From: Calliopsis andreniformis
Lineage: Eukaryota; Arthropoda; Insecta; Hymenoptera; Andrenidae
Direction of reading: 5' to 3'
Assembly: GCF_051401765.1 (NCBI RefSeq)
Contig: NW_027480450.1
Coordinates: 992,001-1,056,000, forward strand
Length of the DNA stretch: 64,000 nucleotides
Both the position numbers and the translations under genes were made by a program. Numbering within the stretch: position 1 is the first letter of the stretch; every line of letters begins with the position of its first letter. The notes beneath the pieces are model-generated. The model was not told the origin of the DNA, made no database searches, and saw nothing but the letters and a program-made list of their open reading frames with translations. This document shows, one piece after another, positions 39,004 to 52,230 of the stretch.

Positions 39004-42000
39004 CCACAAACTTCAACCCTCAATCCTCAATCCTCAACCTTCAATCCTCAATACTCAATCTTCAATACTCAATCTTCAATCCTCAACCCTCAATCCTCAA
39101 TCCTCAATCTTCAGTCCTCAATTCCCAATCCTCAATCATCAATCCTCAATCCCCAATCCTCAATATTCAATCCTCAATCCACAATCGCCAATCCTCAATC
39201 CTCAATCCTCCACCCTCAATCCTCAATCCTCAATCACCAATACACAATCCTCAATCCTCAATCCTGAGTCCTCAATATTCATCACACAACCTTCAGCCAT
39301 CAATCCTCAATACTCAATCATCAATCCTCAGTTCTCAATACTCAATAGAATGTCCTGTATTCTCAGTTTTCAATACTCAATCCACAATATTCAATCTTCA
39401 AATCTCAATCCTCAAACGTCAATACTCAACACTCAATCCTCAACCCTCAGTCCTCAATCCTCAATCCTCAATCCCCAATCCTCAATCCTCAATCATCGAT
39501 CCTCAATCCCCAACCTTCAATCTTCAATCCTGAATCCTCAATCCTCAGTCCTCAATCCTCAATCCTCAACTCTCAGTCCTCGTCCTCAATCCTCAACACT
39601 CAATCCTCAATCCTCAACCTTCAATCCCCAATACTCAACCTTCAACCCTCAATCCTCAATCCTCAATCCTCAATCATCAATCCTCAATCCTCAATCGTCA
39701 AGCCTCAATCCTCAATCCTCAGTTTTCAACCTTCTATACTCAATCCTCAATCCTGAATCCTCAATCCTCAATATTCAACACACGACCATCAATCATCAGT
39801 CCTCAATAATCAACCATCAACCATCAATTCTCAATATTCAATAGAATATCCTGAATTCTCAGGATACAATACTCAATCCAAAATATTCAATCATCAAATC
39901 TCAATCCTCAAACATCAATCCTCAATCCTCAACCCTCTGTCCTCAATCTTCAGTACTCAATCCTCAATCCTCAATCCTCAGTCCTCAATCCTCAATCCAC
40001 AATCCCCAATCATTGATCCTCAATCCCCAACCCTCAATCTTCAATCCTGAATCCTCAATCCTCAGTCCTCAATCCTCAATCCTCAACTGTCAGTCCTCGT
40101 CCTCAATCCTCAACACACAATCCTCAATCCTCAACCTGCAATCCCTAATACTCAATCTTCAATCCTCAATACTGAATCCTCAATCCTCAATCCTCAATCC
40201 TCAATCGTCAATCCTCAGTCCCCAATCCTCAATCTTCATTCCTCAATCCTCAATCCTCAATCCTCAATCCACAATCTTCAATCCTCAATACTCAATCTCC
40301 AATCCTCAATCCTCAAACATCAATCGTCAATCCTCAGTCCTCAAACCTCAATCCTCAACCCACAGTCCTCATCCTCAATCTTCAATCCTCAATCCTCAAC
40401 CCTCAATACTCAATCTTCAATCCTCAATCCTCAATCCTCAATACTCAATCCTCAATCCTCAACCGTCAATACCCAAAACTCAATCTTCTATCCTCAATCC
40501 TCAATCCTCAATCCTCAATCCTCAATCCTAATTCCTCAATCTTCAATCCTCAATACTCAATCTTCAATCCTCAATCCTCAAACCTCAATCCTGAGTCCTG
40601 AGTCCTGAAATCTCAATCCTCAACCCTCAGTCCTCATCCTCCATCATCAATCCTCAATACTCAACTCTCAACCTTCAGTCCTCAATCGCCAATCCTCAAT
40701 CTTCAATCCTCAATCCTCAATCCTCAAACGTCAATCCTCAGTCCTAAGTCGTCAATCCTCAATCCTCAATCCTCAGTGCTCAACACTCAATCCTCAAACC
40801 TCAGTCCTCAGTCCTCAATCCTCAATCCTCAATCCTCAGTCATCAATCCTCAATACCCCATCTTCAATCCTCAATACTCAATCCTCAATCCTCAGTCCTC
40901 AATCCTCAATCCTCAATCTTCAATCCTCAATCCTCAACACTCAGCCCTCGACGCTCAGTCCCCAATCCTCTATCCTTAATGATAAAACATTCAATCCTCC
41001 ATCTTCAATACTACAATCCTCAATCCCCAATCCTCAAACGTCATTCCTCAATCCACAATCCTCAATCCTCAATCCTCAGTCGTCAAACCTCTATCCTCAA
41101 CCCTCAGTCCTCATCCTCTATCCTCTATCCTCTGTCCTCAATCCTCAATCCTCAATCCTCAATCTTCAACTCTCAATACTCAATCTCCAATCCTCAATCC
41201 TCAATCCTCAATCCTCAATCCTCAATCCTCAATCCCTAATCATCGATCCTCAATCCCCAACCCTCAATCTTCAATCCTGAATCCTCAATCCTCAGTCCTC
41301 AATCCTCAATCCTCAACTCACAGTCCTCGTCCTCAATCCTCAACACTGAATCCTCAATCCTCAAACTTCAATCCCCAGTACTCAATCTTCAATCCTCATT
41401 CCTCAATCCTCAATCCTCAATCCTCAATCCTCAATCCTCAATCGTCAATCCTCAGTCCCCAATCCTCAATCTTCATTCCTCAATCCTCAATCCTCAATCC
41501 TCAATCTTCAATCCTCAATCCTCAATCCTCAGTCTTCAATCCTCAATCCTCAATCCTCAATCCTCCATCCTCAATCCTCAATCCTCAATCCTCAATCCTA
41601 ATTCCTCAATCTTCAATCCTCAATACTCAATCTTCAATCCTCAATCCTCAAACGTCAATCCTGAATCCTGAGTCCTCAAACCTCAACCCTCAACCCTCAC
41701 ACATCATCCTCAATCATCAATCCTCAACTCTCAACACTCAATAATCAATCCTCAACCTTCAATCCTCAATACCCAATCTCCAATTCTAAATCCTCAATCC
41801 TCAATCTTCGATCCTCAATCCCCAATCCTCAATCTTCAACTATCAATCCTCAATCCTCAATCCTCAGTCCTCATACTCAATCCTCAGCCCTCAATCCTCA
41901 ATCCTCAACCTTCAATCCTCAATACTTAATCTTCAATCCTCAATCCACAACCATCAATCCTCAATACTCAATCGTCAATCCTCAACACTCAAGCCTCAAT

Positions 42001-44450
42001 CCTCAATCTTCAATCATCAACACTCAATCTTCAATCCGCAATCCTCAATCCTCAATCCTCAATCCTCAGTCCTCAACCTTCAATACTCAATCCTCAATCC
42101 TGAATCCTCATTCCTCAATATTCAACACACAACCCTGAACCATCAATCTTCAATACCCAACCATCAATCCTCAATTCTCAATCCTCAGTCCTCAATGCTC
42201 AATCGTCAATCCTCAATTCTCAATCCTCAATATTCAATCCTCAATACCCAATCCTCAACCTTCAATCCTCAATCCTCAATCCTCAATCCTCAATCCTCAA
42301 TTCTCCACCCTCAGTCCTCAATCCTCAATCTCCAATACTCAATCCTCAATCCTCAATCCTGAATCCTCATTATTCATCCCACAACCCTCAACCATCAATC
42401 CTCAATACTCAATCATCATTCCTCAATTCTCAATACTCAATAGAATACCCTGTATTCTCTGTTTTCAATACTCAGTCCACAATATTCAATCTTCAAATCT
42501 CAATCCTCAAACATCAATACTCAACACTCAATCCTCAACCCTCAGTCCTCAATATTCAATCCAAAATCCTCAATCCTCAATCCTCAAACGTCAATCCTCA
42601 GTCCTAAATCCTCAATCCTCAATCCTCAATCTTCGATCCACAATACCCAATCCTCAATATTCAATCATCAATCCTCAATCCTCAGTCCTCAGGCCTCATA
42701 CTCAATCCTCAGTCCTCAATCCTCAATCCTCAATCTTCAATCCTCAATACTCAACCTTCAATCCTCAATCCACAATCATCAGTCCTCAATACTCACTCTT
42801 CAATCCTCAACCCTCAAGCCTCAATCCTCAATCTTCAATCCTCAATCCTCAATTCTCAATACTCAATCTTCAATCCTCAATACCCAATCATCAATCTTCA
42901 ATACTCAATCCTCAATCCTCAATCCTCAATCCTCATTCTTCAATCCTCAATCCTCAATCCTCAATACACAAACCTTAATCCTCAACCTTCAATACCGAAT
43001 ACTCAATCTTCAATCCTGAATCCATAATCCTCAATCCTCAATCCTAATTCCTCAATCTCCAATCCTCAATACTCAATCATCAATCCTCAACCCTCAAACG
43101 TCAATCCTGAATCCTGAGTCTTCAAACCCCAATCCTCAACCCTCACTCGTCATCCTCAATCATGAATCCTCAATCCTCAACACCCAATACTCCATCCTCA
43201 ATCCTCAATCCTCAATCCTCAATCCTCAAACATCAATCCTCACCCCTCAATCCTCAACCCTCAATCCTCAGTCCTAAAACCTCAATCCTGAATCATCAAT
43301 CCAGAATCCTCAATCTTCAATCCTCAATCCTCAATCCTGAATCCTCAATCTTCAGCCCTGAATCCTCAACAATCAATTGTCAATCCTCACTCCTCAATAG
43401 AATACCCTCAATTCTAAGTTTTCAGTACACAATCCTCAAACTTCAATCTTCAAATCTCAATCCACAAACATCAAGTCTCATGACTCAACCCGCAACACTC
43501 AGTCCACAAACTTCAATCCTCTATCCTCATTCCTCAACCTTCAATCCTCAATACTCAATCTTCAATACTCAATCTTCAATCCTCAACCCTCAATCCTCAA
43601 TCCTCAATCTTCAGTCCTCAATCCCCAATCCTCAATCCTCAATCTTCAATTCTCAATCCTCAATCCTCAGTCTTCAATCCTCAATCCTCAATCCTCAATC
43701 CTCCATCCTCAATCCTCAATCCTCAATCCTCAATCCTAATTCCTCAATCTTCAATCCTCAATACTCAATCTTCAATCCTCAATCCTCAAACGTCAATCCT
43801 GAATCCTGAGTCCTCAAACCTCAACCCTCAACCCTCACACCTCATCCTCAATCATCAATCCTCAACTCTCAACACTCAATAATTAATCCTCAACCTTCAA
43901 TCCTCAATACCCAATCTCCAATTCTAAATCCTCAATCCTCAATCCTCAATCCTCAATCCTCAATCTTCGATTCTCAATCCCCAATCCTCAATCTTCAACT
44001 ATCAATCCTCAATCCTCAATCCTCAGTCCTCATACTCAATCCTCAGCCCTCAATCCTCAATCCTCAACCTTCAATCCTCAATACTCAATCTTCAATCCTC
44101 AATCCACAACCATCAATCCTCAATACTCAATCGTCAATCCTCAACACTCAAGCCTCAATCCTCAATCTTCAATCATCAACACTCAATCTTCAATCCGCAA
44201 TCCTCAATCCTCAATCCTCAATCCTCAGTCCTCAATACACTATCCTCAATCCTCAACCCTCAATCCTCAATATTCAATACTCAATCCGCAATCCTGAATC
44301 CTCAATCCTCAATATTCAACCCACTACCCTCAACCATCAATCCTCAATACTCAATCATCAACACTCAATCCTCAAACATCAATTCTCAACAATTCAATCA
44401 TCAACCCTCAGTCCTCAATCCTCAATCCTCAACCGTCAATCCTCAGTCCT
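39004..44450. repeat. Mosaic satellite region
   Basis: L1 landmarks lie at 39344, 39840 (hairpin type), 42439 and 43396. An S landmark lies at about 40570-40720 and a T landmark near 40948 that closely matches 19028 and 22480. A segment with an ACCCTCACACATCATCC variant near 41698 recurs at 35471 and, with one change, at 43836. No gene is present and nothing departs from the heptamer background between landmarks. Confidence 0.82.
39847..39866. other. Perfect inverted repeat in L1b, 8-bp stem
   Basis: Same stem and ATTC loop as at 9827. Confidence 0.85.
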
Positions 44451-46162
44451 CAAGCCTCAATCCTGAAACATCAGTACTGAATCTTCAATCCTCAATACTC
44501 AACCTTCAATCTCCAAACCTCAATCGTCAATCCTCAATCCTCAATCCTCAATCCTCAATCCTCCATCTTCAATACTCTATCCTCAATTCTCAATCCTCAA
44601 TACACTATCCTCAATCCTCAACCCTCAATCCTCAGTCCTCAAACCTCAATCCTCAACACTCAGTCCTCAATACTCAATCCTCAATCCTCAATCCTCAATC
44701 CTCAATCTTCAATCCTCAATCTTCAATCCTCAACACTCTATCCTCATTCCTCAACTTCAATCCTCAATAGCCAATCTCCAATTCTAAATCCTCAATCCCC
44801 AATCCTCAATCCTCAATCCTCAATCTTCGATCCACAATCCCCAATCCTCAATATTCAATCATCAATCCTCAATCCTCAGTCCTCAGTCCTCATACTCAAT
44901 CCTCAGTCCTCAATCCTCAATCCTCAATCTTCAATCCTCAATACTCAACCTTCAATCCTCAATCCACAATCATCAGTCCTCAATACTCACTCTTCAATCC
45001 TCAACCCTCAAGCCTCAATCCTCAATCTTCAATCCTCAATCCTCAATTCTCAATACTCAATCTTCAATCCTCAATACCCAATCCTCAATCTTCAATACTC
45101 AATCCTCAATCCTCAATCCTCAATCCTCATTCTTCAATCCTCAATCCTCAATCCTCAATACACAAACCTCAATCCTCAACCTTCAATACCGAATACTCAA
45201 TCTTCAATCCTCAATCCATAATCCTCAATCCTCAATGCTAATTCCTCAATCTTCAATCCTCAATACTCAATCATCAATCCTCAACCCTCAAACGTCAATC
45301 CTGAATCCTGAGTCTTCAAACCCCAATCCTCAACCCTCACTCGTCATCCTCAATCATCAGTCCTCAATCCTCAACACCCAATACTCCATCCTCAGCCTTC
45401 AATCCTCAATCCTCAATCCTCAATCCTCAATCCTCAAACATCAATCCTCACTCCTCAATCCTCAACCCTCAATCCTCAGTCCTAAAACCTCAATCCTGAA
45501 TCATCAATCCAGAATCCTCAATCTTCAATCCTCAGTCCTCAATCCTGAATCCTCAATCTTCAGCCCTGAATCCTCAACAATCAATTGTCAATCCTCAATC
45601 CTCAATAGAATACCCTCAATTCTAAGTTTTCAGTACACAATCCTCAAACTTCAATCTTCAAATCTCAATCCACAAACATCAAGTCTCATGACTCAACCCG
45701 CAACACTCAGTCCACAAACTTCAATCCTCAATCCTCAATCCTCAACCTTCAATCCTCAATACTCAATCTTCAATAGTCAATCCTCAATCCTCAACCCTCA
45801 ATTCTCAATCCTCAATCTTCAGTCCTCAATCCCCAATCCTCAATCATCAATCCTCAATCCCCAATCCTCAATATTCAATCCTCAATCCACAATCGCCAAT
45901 CCTCAATCCTCAATCCTCCACCCTGAATCCTCAATCCTCAATCACCAATACACAATCATCAATCCTCAATCCTGAGTCCTCAATATTCATCACACAACCT
46001 TCAGCCATCAATCCTCAATACTCAATCATCAATCCTCAGTTCTCAATACTCAATAGAATGTCCTGTATTCTCAGTTTTCAATACTCAATCCACAATATTC
46101 AATCTTCAAATCTCAATCCTCAAACGTCAATACTCAACACTCAATCCTCAACCCTCAGTCCT
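44451..46162. repeat. 1,712-bp tandem duplication, copy 1
   Basis: The variant CAAGCCTCAATCCTGAAAC lies at 44451 and 46163 (offset 1,712). The CATGACTCAACCCGCAAC variant lies at 45687 and 47400 (offset 1,713). The one-base change comes from CTCAACTTCAATCC near 44750 against CTCAACCTTCAATCC in copy 2. L1 copies lie at 45604 (c type) and 46052 (a type). Confidence 0.92.
45577..45720. repeat. L1 landmark, subfamily c (representative)
   Basis: This form starts with the short dyad ACAATCAATTGT, then AATAGAATACCCTCAATTCT, AAGTTTTCAGTACACAATCC and CATGACTCAACCCGCAAC. Cores lie at 15025, 38281, 38896, 43396, 45604 and 47317. It is confined to about 15 kb and 38-47.5 kb. Confidence 0.88.
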
Positions 46163-47874
46163 CAAGCCTCAATCCTGAAACATCAGTACTGAATCATCAA
46201 TCCTCAATACTCAACCTTCAATCTTCAAACCTCAATCGTCAATCCTCAATCCTCAATCCTCAATCCTCAATCCTCCATCTTCAATACTCTATCCTCAATT
46301 CTCAATCCTCAATACACTATCCTCAATCCTCAACCCTCAATCCTCAGTCCTCAAACCTCAATCCTCAACACTCAGTCCTCAATACTCAATCCTCAATCCT
46401 CAATCCTCAATCCTCAATCTTCAATCCTCAATCTTCAATCCTCAACACTCTATCCTCATTCCTCAACCTTCAATCCTCAATAGCCAATCTCCAATTCTAA
46501 ATCCTCAATCCCCAATCCTCAATCCTCAATCCTCAATCTTCGATCCACAATCCCCAATCCTCAATATTCAATCATCAATCCTCAATCCTCAGTCCTCAGT
46601 CCTCATACTCAATCCTCAGTCCTCAATCCTCAATCCTCAATCTTCAATCCTCAATACTCAACCTTCAATCCTCAATCCACAATCATCAGTCCTCAATACT
46701 CACTCTTCAATCCTCAACCCTCAAGCCTCAATCCTCAATCTTCAATCCTCAATCCTCAATTCTCAATACTCAATCTTCAATCCTCAATACCCAATCCTCA
46801 ATCTTCAATACTCAATCCTCAATCCTCAATCCTCAATCCTCATTCTTCAATCCTCAATCCTCAATCCTCAATACACAAACCTCAATCCTCAACCTTCAAT
46901 ACCGAATACTCAATCTTCAATCCTCAATCCATAATCCTCAATCCTCAATCCTAATTCCTCAATCTTCAATCCTCAATACTCAATCATCAATCCTCAACCC
47001 TCAAACGTCAATCCTGAATCCTGAGTCTTCAAACCCCAATCCTCAACCCTCACTCGTCATCCTCAATCATCAATCCTCAATCCTCAACACCCAATACTCC
47101 ATCCTCAGCCTTCAATCCTCAATCCTCAATCCTCAATCCTCAATCCTCAAACATCAATCCTCACTCCTCAATCCCCAACCCTCAATCCTCAGTCCTAAAA
47201 CCTCAATCCTGAATCATCAATCCAGAATCCTCAATCTTCAATCCTCAATCCTCAATCCTGAATCCTCAATCTTCAGCCCTGAATCCTCAACAATCAATTG
47301 TCAATCCTCAATCCTCAATCGAATACCCTCAATTCTAAGTTTTCAGTACACAATCCTCAAACTTCAATCTTCAAATCTCAATCCACAAACATCAAGTCTC
47401 ATGACTCAACCCGCAACACTCAGTCCACAAACTTCAATCCTCAATCCTCAATCCTCAACCTTCAATCCTCAATACTCAATCTTCAATAGTCAATCCTCAA
47501 TCCTCAACCCTCAATCCTCAATCCTCAATCTTCAGTCCTCAATCCCCAATCCTCAATCATCAATCCTCAATCCCCAATCCTCAATATTCAATCCTCAATC
47601 CACAATCGCCAATCCTCAATCCTCAATCCTCCACCCTCAATCCTCAATCCTCAATCACCAATACACAATCCTCAATCCTCAATCCTGAGTCCTCAATATT
47701 CATCACACAACCTTCAGCCATCAATCCTCAATACTCAATCATCAATCCTCAGTTCTCAATACTCAATAGAATGTCCTGTATTCTCAGTTTTCAATACTCA
47801 ACCCACAATATTCAATCTTCAAATCTCAATCCTCAAACGTCAATACTCAACACTCAATCCTCAACCCTCAGTCC
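46163..47874. repeat. 1,712-bp tandem duplication, copy 2
   Basis: This is the second copy, with L1 landmarks at 47317 (c type, with an AATCGAAT variant in place of AATAGAAT) and 47765 (a type). The match to copy 1 ends near 47874, where the next sequence resembles the L1 follow-on of the left-hand 3.63-kb family. Confidence 0.92.
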
Positions 47875-48359
47875 TCAATCTTCAATCCAAAATCCTCAAT
47901 CCTCAATCCGTAGACGTCAATCCTCAGTCCTAAATCCTCAATCCTCAATCCTCAATCCTCAGTCCTCAACACTCGATTCTCAAACCTCAGTCCTCAATCC
48001 TCAATCCTCAATCCTCAATCCTCAGGCCTCAAACCTCAATCCTCAACCCTCAGTCCTCAATACACAACACCCAATCCTCAATCCTCAATCTTCAATCCTC
48101 AACACTCAATCCTCAATCCTCAACCTTCAATCCTCAGTACCCAATCTCCAATTCTAAATCCTCAATCCTCAATCCTCAATCCTCAATCCTCAATCTTCAA
48201 TCCTCAATCGTCTATCCTCAATCCTCAATCCTCAGTTTTCAACCTTCTATACTCAATCCTCAATCCTGAATCCTCAATCCTCAATATTCAACACACGACC
48301 ATCAATCATCAATCCTCAATAATCAACCATCAACCATCAATTCTCAATATTCAATAGAA

Positions 48360-48379
48360 TATCCTGAATTCTCAGGATA
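48360..48379. other. Perfect inverted repeat in L1b, 8-bp stem
   Basis: Same stem and ATTC loop as at 9827. Confidence 0.85.
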
Positions 48380-51020
48380 CAATACTCAATCCAAACTATT
48401 CAGTCATCAAATCTCAATCCTCAAACATCATTCCTTATTCCTCAACCCTCCGTCCTCAATCTTCAATACTCAATTCTCAATCCTCAATCCTCAATCCTCA
48501 ATCCTCAATCCTCAATCCCCAATCATCGATCCTCAATCCCCAACCCTCAATCTTCAATCCTGAATCCTCAATCCTCAGGCCTCAATCCTCAATACTCAAC
48601 CTTCAATCCTGAATCCTCAATCCTCAATCCTCAATCCTCGTCCTTCAATCCTCAATACCCAAACCTCAATCTTCAATCCTCAATCCTCAATCCTCAATTC
48701 TCAATCCTCAATCCTCAGCCCTCAAACATCAATACTCAACCCTAAGTCCTCGTCCTCAATCCTCAATCCTTAATCCTCAGCCTTCAATCCTCAATCCCCA
48801 GTCCTCAATGTTCAATCCGCAATCCCCAATCCTCAATCTTCAATCCTCAATCCTCAATCCTCAATCCTCAACCTACAATCCTCTATACTCAATCTTCAAT
48901 CCTCAATCCTCAATCCTCAATCCTCAATCCTCAATCCTCAATCATCAATCCTCAACCTTCAATACTCAATCCTCAATCCTAAGTCCTCAATCCTCAATCG
49001 TCAATCATCAATACTCAATCTTCAATACTCAATCCTCAGTCCTCAATACTCAATCCTCAACCCTCAATCCTCAGTCCTCAAACCTCAATCCCGAATCCTC
49101 AATCCTGAATCCTCAATCTTCAGCCCTCAGTCCTCAACAATCAATTGTCAATCCTCAATCCTCAATAGGGTATCCTCAATTCACAGTTTTCAATACTCAA
49201 TCCCCATTCTTCATTCTTCAAATCTCAATCCACAAACATCAATTCTCATCACTCAAACCTCAACACTCAGTCCTCAATCTTCAATCCTCAATCCTCGATC
49301 CTCAATCTTCAATGCTCAATACTCAATCTTCAATCCTCAATCCTTAATACTTAATCCTCAACACTCAATCCTGAATCCTCAATCCTCAATGTTCATTCCG
49401 CAATACCCAATCCTCATTCTTCAATCCTCAATCCTCAATCCTCAATCCTCAGTCCTCAATCCTCAATCCTCAGTCCTCAAACCTCAATCCTGAATCCTCA
49501 ATACTGAATCCTCAATCTTCAGACCTTATTCCTGAACAATCAGCTGTCTATCCTCAATCCTCAATAGAATATCATCAATTCTCAGTTTTCAATACCCAAT
49601 ACTCAATCTGCAATCTTCAAATCTCTATCCACAAACATCAATTCTCATCACTCAACTCTCAACACTCAGTCCCCAATCCTCAATCTTCAATCCTCACTCG
49701 TCAATCCTCAATCCTCAATCCTCAATCTTCAATCCTCAATACTCAATCTTCAATCCTCAATCCTCAATCCTCAATCCTCAATCCTCAGTCTTCAATCACC
49801 AATACTCAATCTTCAATCCTCAGTCCTCAATATTCAATCCACAATCCACAATACTCAATCCTCAATCCTCAATCCTCCACCCTCAATCCTCAATCCTCAA
49901 TCACGAATACACAATCCTCAATCCTCAATCCTGAGTTCTCAATATTCATCACACAACCTTCAGCCATCAATCCTCAATACTCAATCATCAATCCTCAGTT
50001 CTCAATACTCAATAGAATGTCCTGTATTCTCAGTTTTCAATACTCAATCCACAATATTCAATCTTCAAATCTCAATCCTCAAACATCAATACTCAACACT
50101 CAATCCTCAACCCTCAGTCCTCAATCTTCAATCCAAAATCCTCAATCCTCAATCCTTAGACGTCAATCCTCAGTCCTAAATCCTCAATCCTCAATCCTCA
50201 ATCCTCAGTCCTCAACACTCGATTCTCAAACCTCAGTCCTCAATCCTCATTCCTCAATCCTCAATCCTCAGGCCTCAAACCTCAATCCTCAACCCTCAGT
50301 CCTTAATACTCAACACCCAATCCTCAGTCCTCAATCTTCTATCCTCAACACTCAATTCTCAATCCTCAACCTTCAATCCTCAGTACCCAATCTCCAATTC
50401 TAAATCCTCAATCCTCAATCCTCAATCCTCAATCCTCAATCCTCAATCTTCAATCCTCAACACTCAATCCTCAATCCTCAACCTTCAGTCCTCAAGACCC
50501 AATATCCAATTCTAAATCCTCAATCCACATTCCTCAATCCTCAATCCTCAATCCTCAATCTTCGATCCTCAATCCTCAATGCTCAATCTTCAATCCTCAA
50601 CACTCAGTCCTCAGTCTCCAATACTCAATCCTCAATCCTCAATCATCAATCCTCAATACTCAATCTTCAATCATCATTCCTCAATCCTCAATCGTCAATC
50701 CTCAATCCTCAATCCTCAATCTTCAATCCTCCATCCTCAATCCTCAATCCTCCATCCTCAATCCTCAAACGTTAATCCTGAATCCTCAATCCTCAATCCT
50801 CAATCCTCAGTCCTAAATCCTCAATCCCCAATCCTCAGTCTTCAATCCTCAATCCTCAGTAATCAGTCCTCGACGCTCTGTCCCCAATGCTCTATCCTTC
50901 ATGATTAAACCTCAATCCCCCGTCTTCAATACTACAATCCTCAATCCCCTATCCTCAAACGTCATTCCTCAATCCACAATCCTCAATCCTCAATCCTCAC
51001 TCGTCAAACCTCAGTCCGGA

Positions 51021-51540
51021 ACCCTGAGTCCTCAATCCTCAATATTCAACACACAGACCTCAACCATCAACCCTCAATACTCAACCATCAATCCCCAATT
51101 CTCAATTCTCAATCTTCAATCCTCAACCCTCAATCCTCAATCCTCAATACTCAATCCTTAACCCTCAATCTTCAATCCTCAATACTCAATCTCCAATCCT
51201 CAATCCTCAATCCTCAATCCTCAATCCTCAATCTTCAATCATCAATACACAATCTTCAATCCTCAATCCGCAATCCTCAATCCTCAGTCCTCAATCTACA
51301 ATGCTCAATCCTCAACCCTGAGTCCTCAATCCTCAATATTCAACACACAGACCTCAACCATCAACCCTCAATACTCAACCATCAATCCCCAATTCTCAAT
51401 TCTCAATTCTCAATCTTCAATCCTCAACCCTCAATCCTCAATCCTCAATACTCAATCCTTAACCCTCAATCTTCAATCCTCAATACTCAATCTCCAATCC
51501 TCAATCCTCAATCCTCAATCCTCAATCTTCAATCCTCAAC
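51021..51540. repeat. Local duplicate pair, 294/301 bp
   Basis: The ACCCTGAGTCC-led part of the U landmark at 51021 recurs at 51315, an offset of 294 (42 x 7). Past an extra CAATTCT heptamer in the second copy the offset becomes 301 (43 x 7). The second copy is followed by left-type heptamers leading to the hairpin L1 at 51706. Confidence 0.83.
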
Positions 51541-51712
51541 ACTCAATCTTCAATCCTCAATCGTCAATCCTCAATCCTCAATCCTCAGTTTTCAACCTTC
51601 TATACTCAATCCTCAATCCTGAATCCTCAATCCTCAATATTCAACACACGACCATCAATCATCAATCCTCAATAATCAACCATCAACCATCTATTCTCAA
51701 TATTCAATAGAA

Positions 51713-51732
51713 TATCCTGAATTCTCAGGATA
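51713..51732. other. Perfect inverted repeat in L1b, 8-bp stem
   Basis: Same stem and ATTC loop as at 9827; the last b-type copy before the P/Q array. Confidence 0.85.
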
Positions 51733-52230
51733 CAATACTCAATCCAAACTATTCAATCATCAAATCTCAATCCTCAAACATCATCCCTCAATCCTCAACC
51801 CTCTGTCCTCAATCTTCAATACTCAATTCTCAATCCTCAATCCTCAATCCTCAATCCTCAATCCTCAATCCCCAATCATCGATCCTCAATCCCCAACCCT
51901 CAATCTTCAATCCTGAATCCTCAATCCTCAGTCCTCAATCCTCAATACTCAATCTTCAATCCTCAATCCTCAATCCTCAATCCTCAATCCTCGTCCTTCA
52001 ATCCTCAATACCCAAACCTCAATCTTCAATCCTCAATCCTCAATCCTCAATTCTCAATCCTCAATCCTCAGCCCTCAAACATCAATACTCAACCCTCAGT
52101 CCTCGTCCTCAATCCACAACACTCAATCCTCAATCCTCAACCTTCAATCATCAATATTCAACCTTCAGTCCTCAATCCTCAATCCTCAATCCTTAATCCT
52201 CAACCTTCAGTCCTCAATCCCCAGTCCTCA

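Larger units (their letters stand above)
47875..52034. repeat. Transition region between left-type and P/Q-type satellite
   Basis: Hairpin-type L1 copies lie at 48353 and 51706. L1d copies lie at 49164 and 49563 and an a-type L1 at 50011. The block at 47771-48157 recurs at 50017-50403 (offset 2,246). From 48808 the sequence is a diverged relative of the P unit, while 50579-51540 resembles the left-hand U and T families, so both families are interleaved here. A T landmark lies near 50872. No gene is present. Confidence 0.82.
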
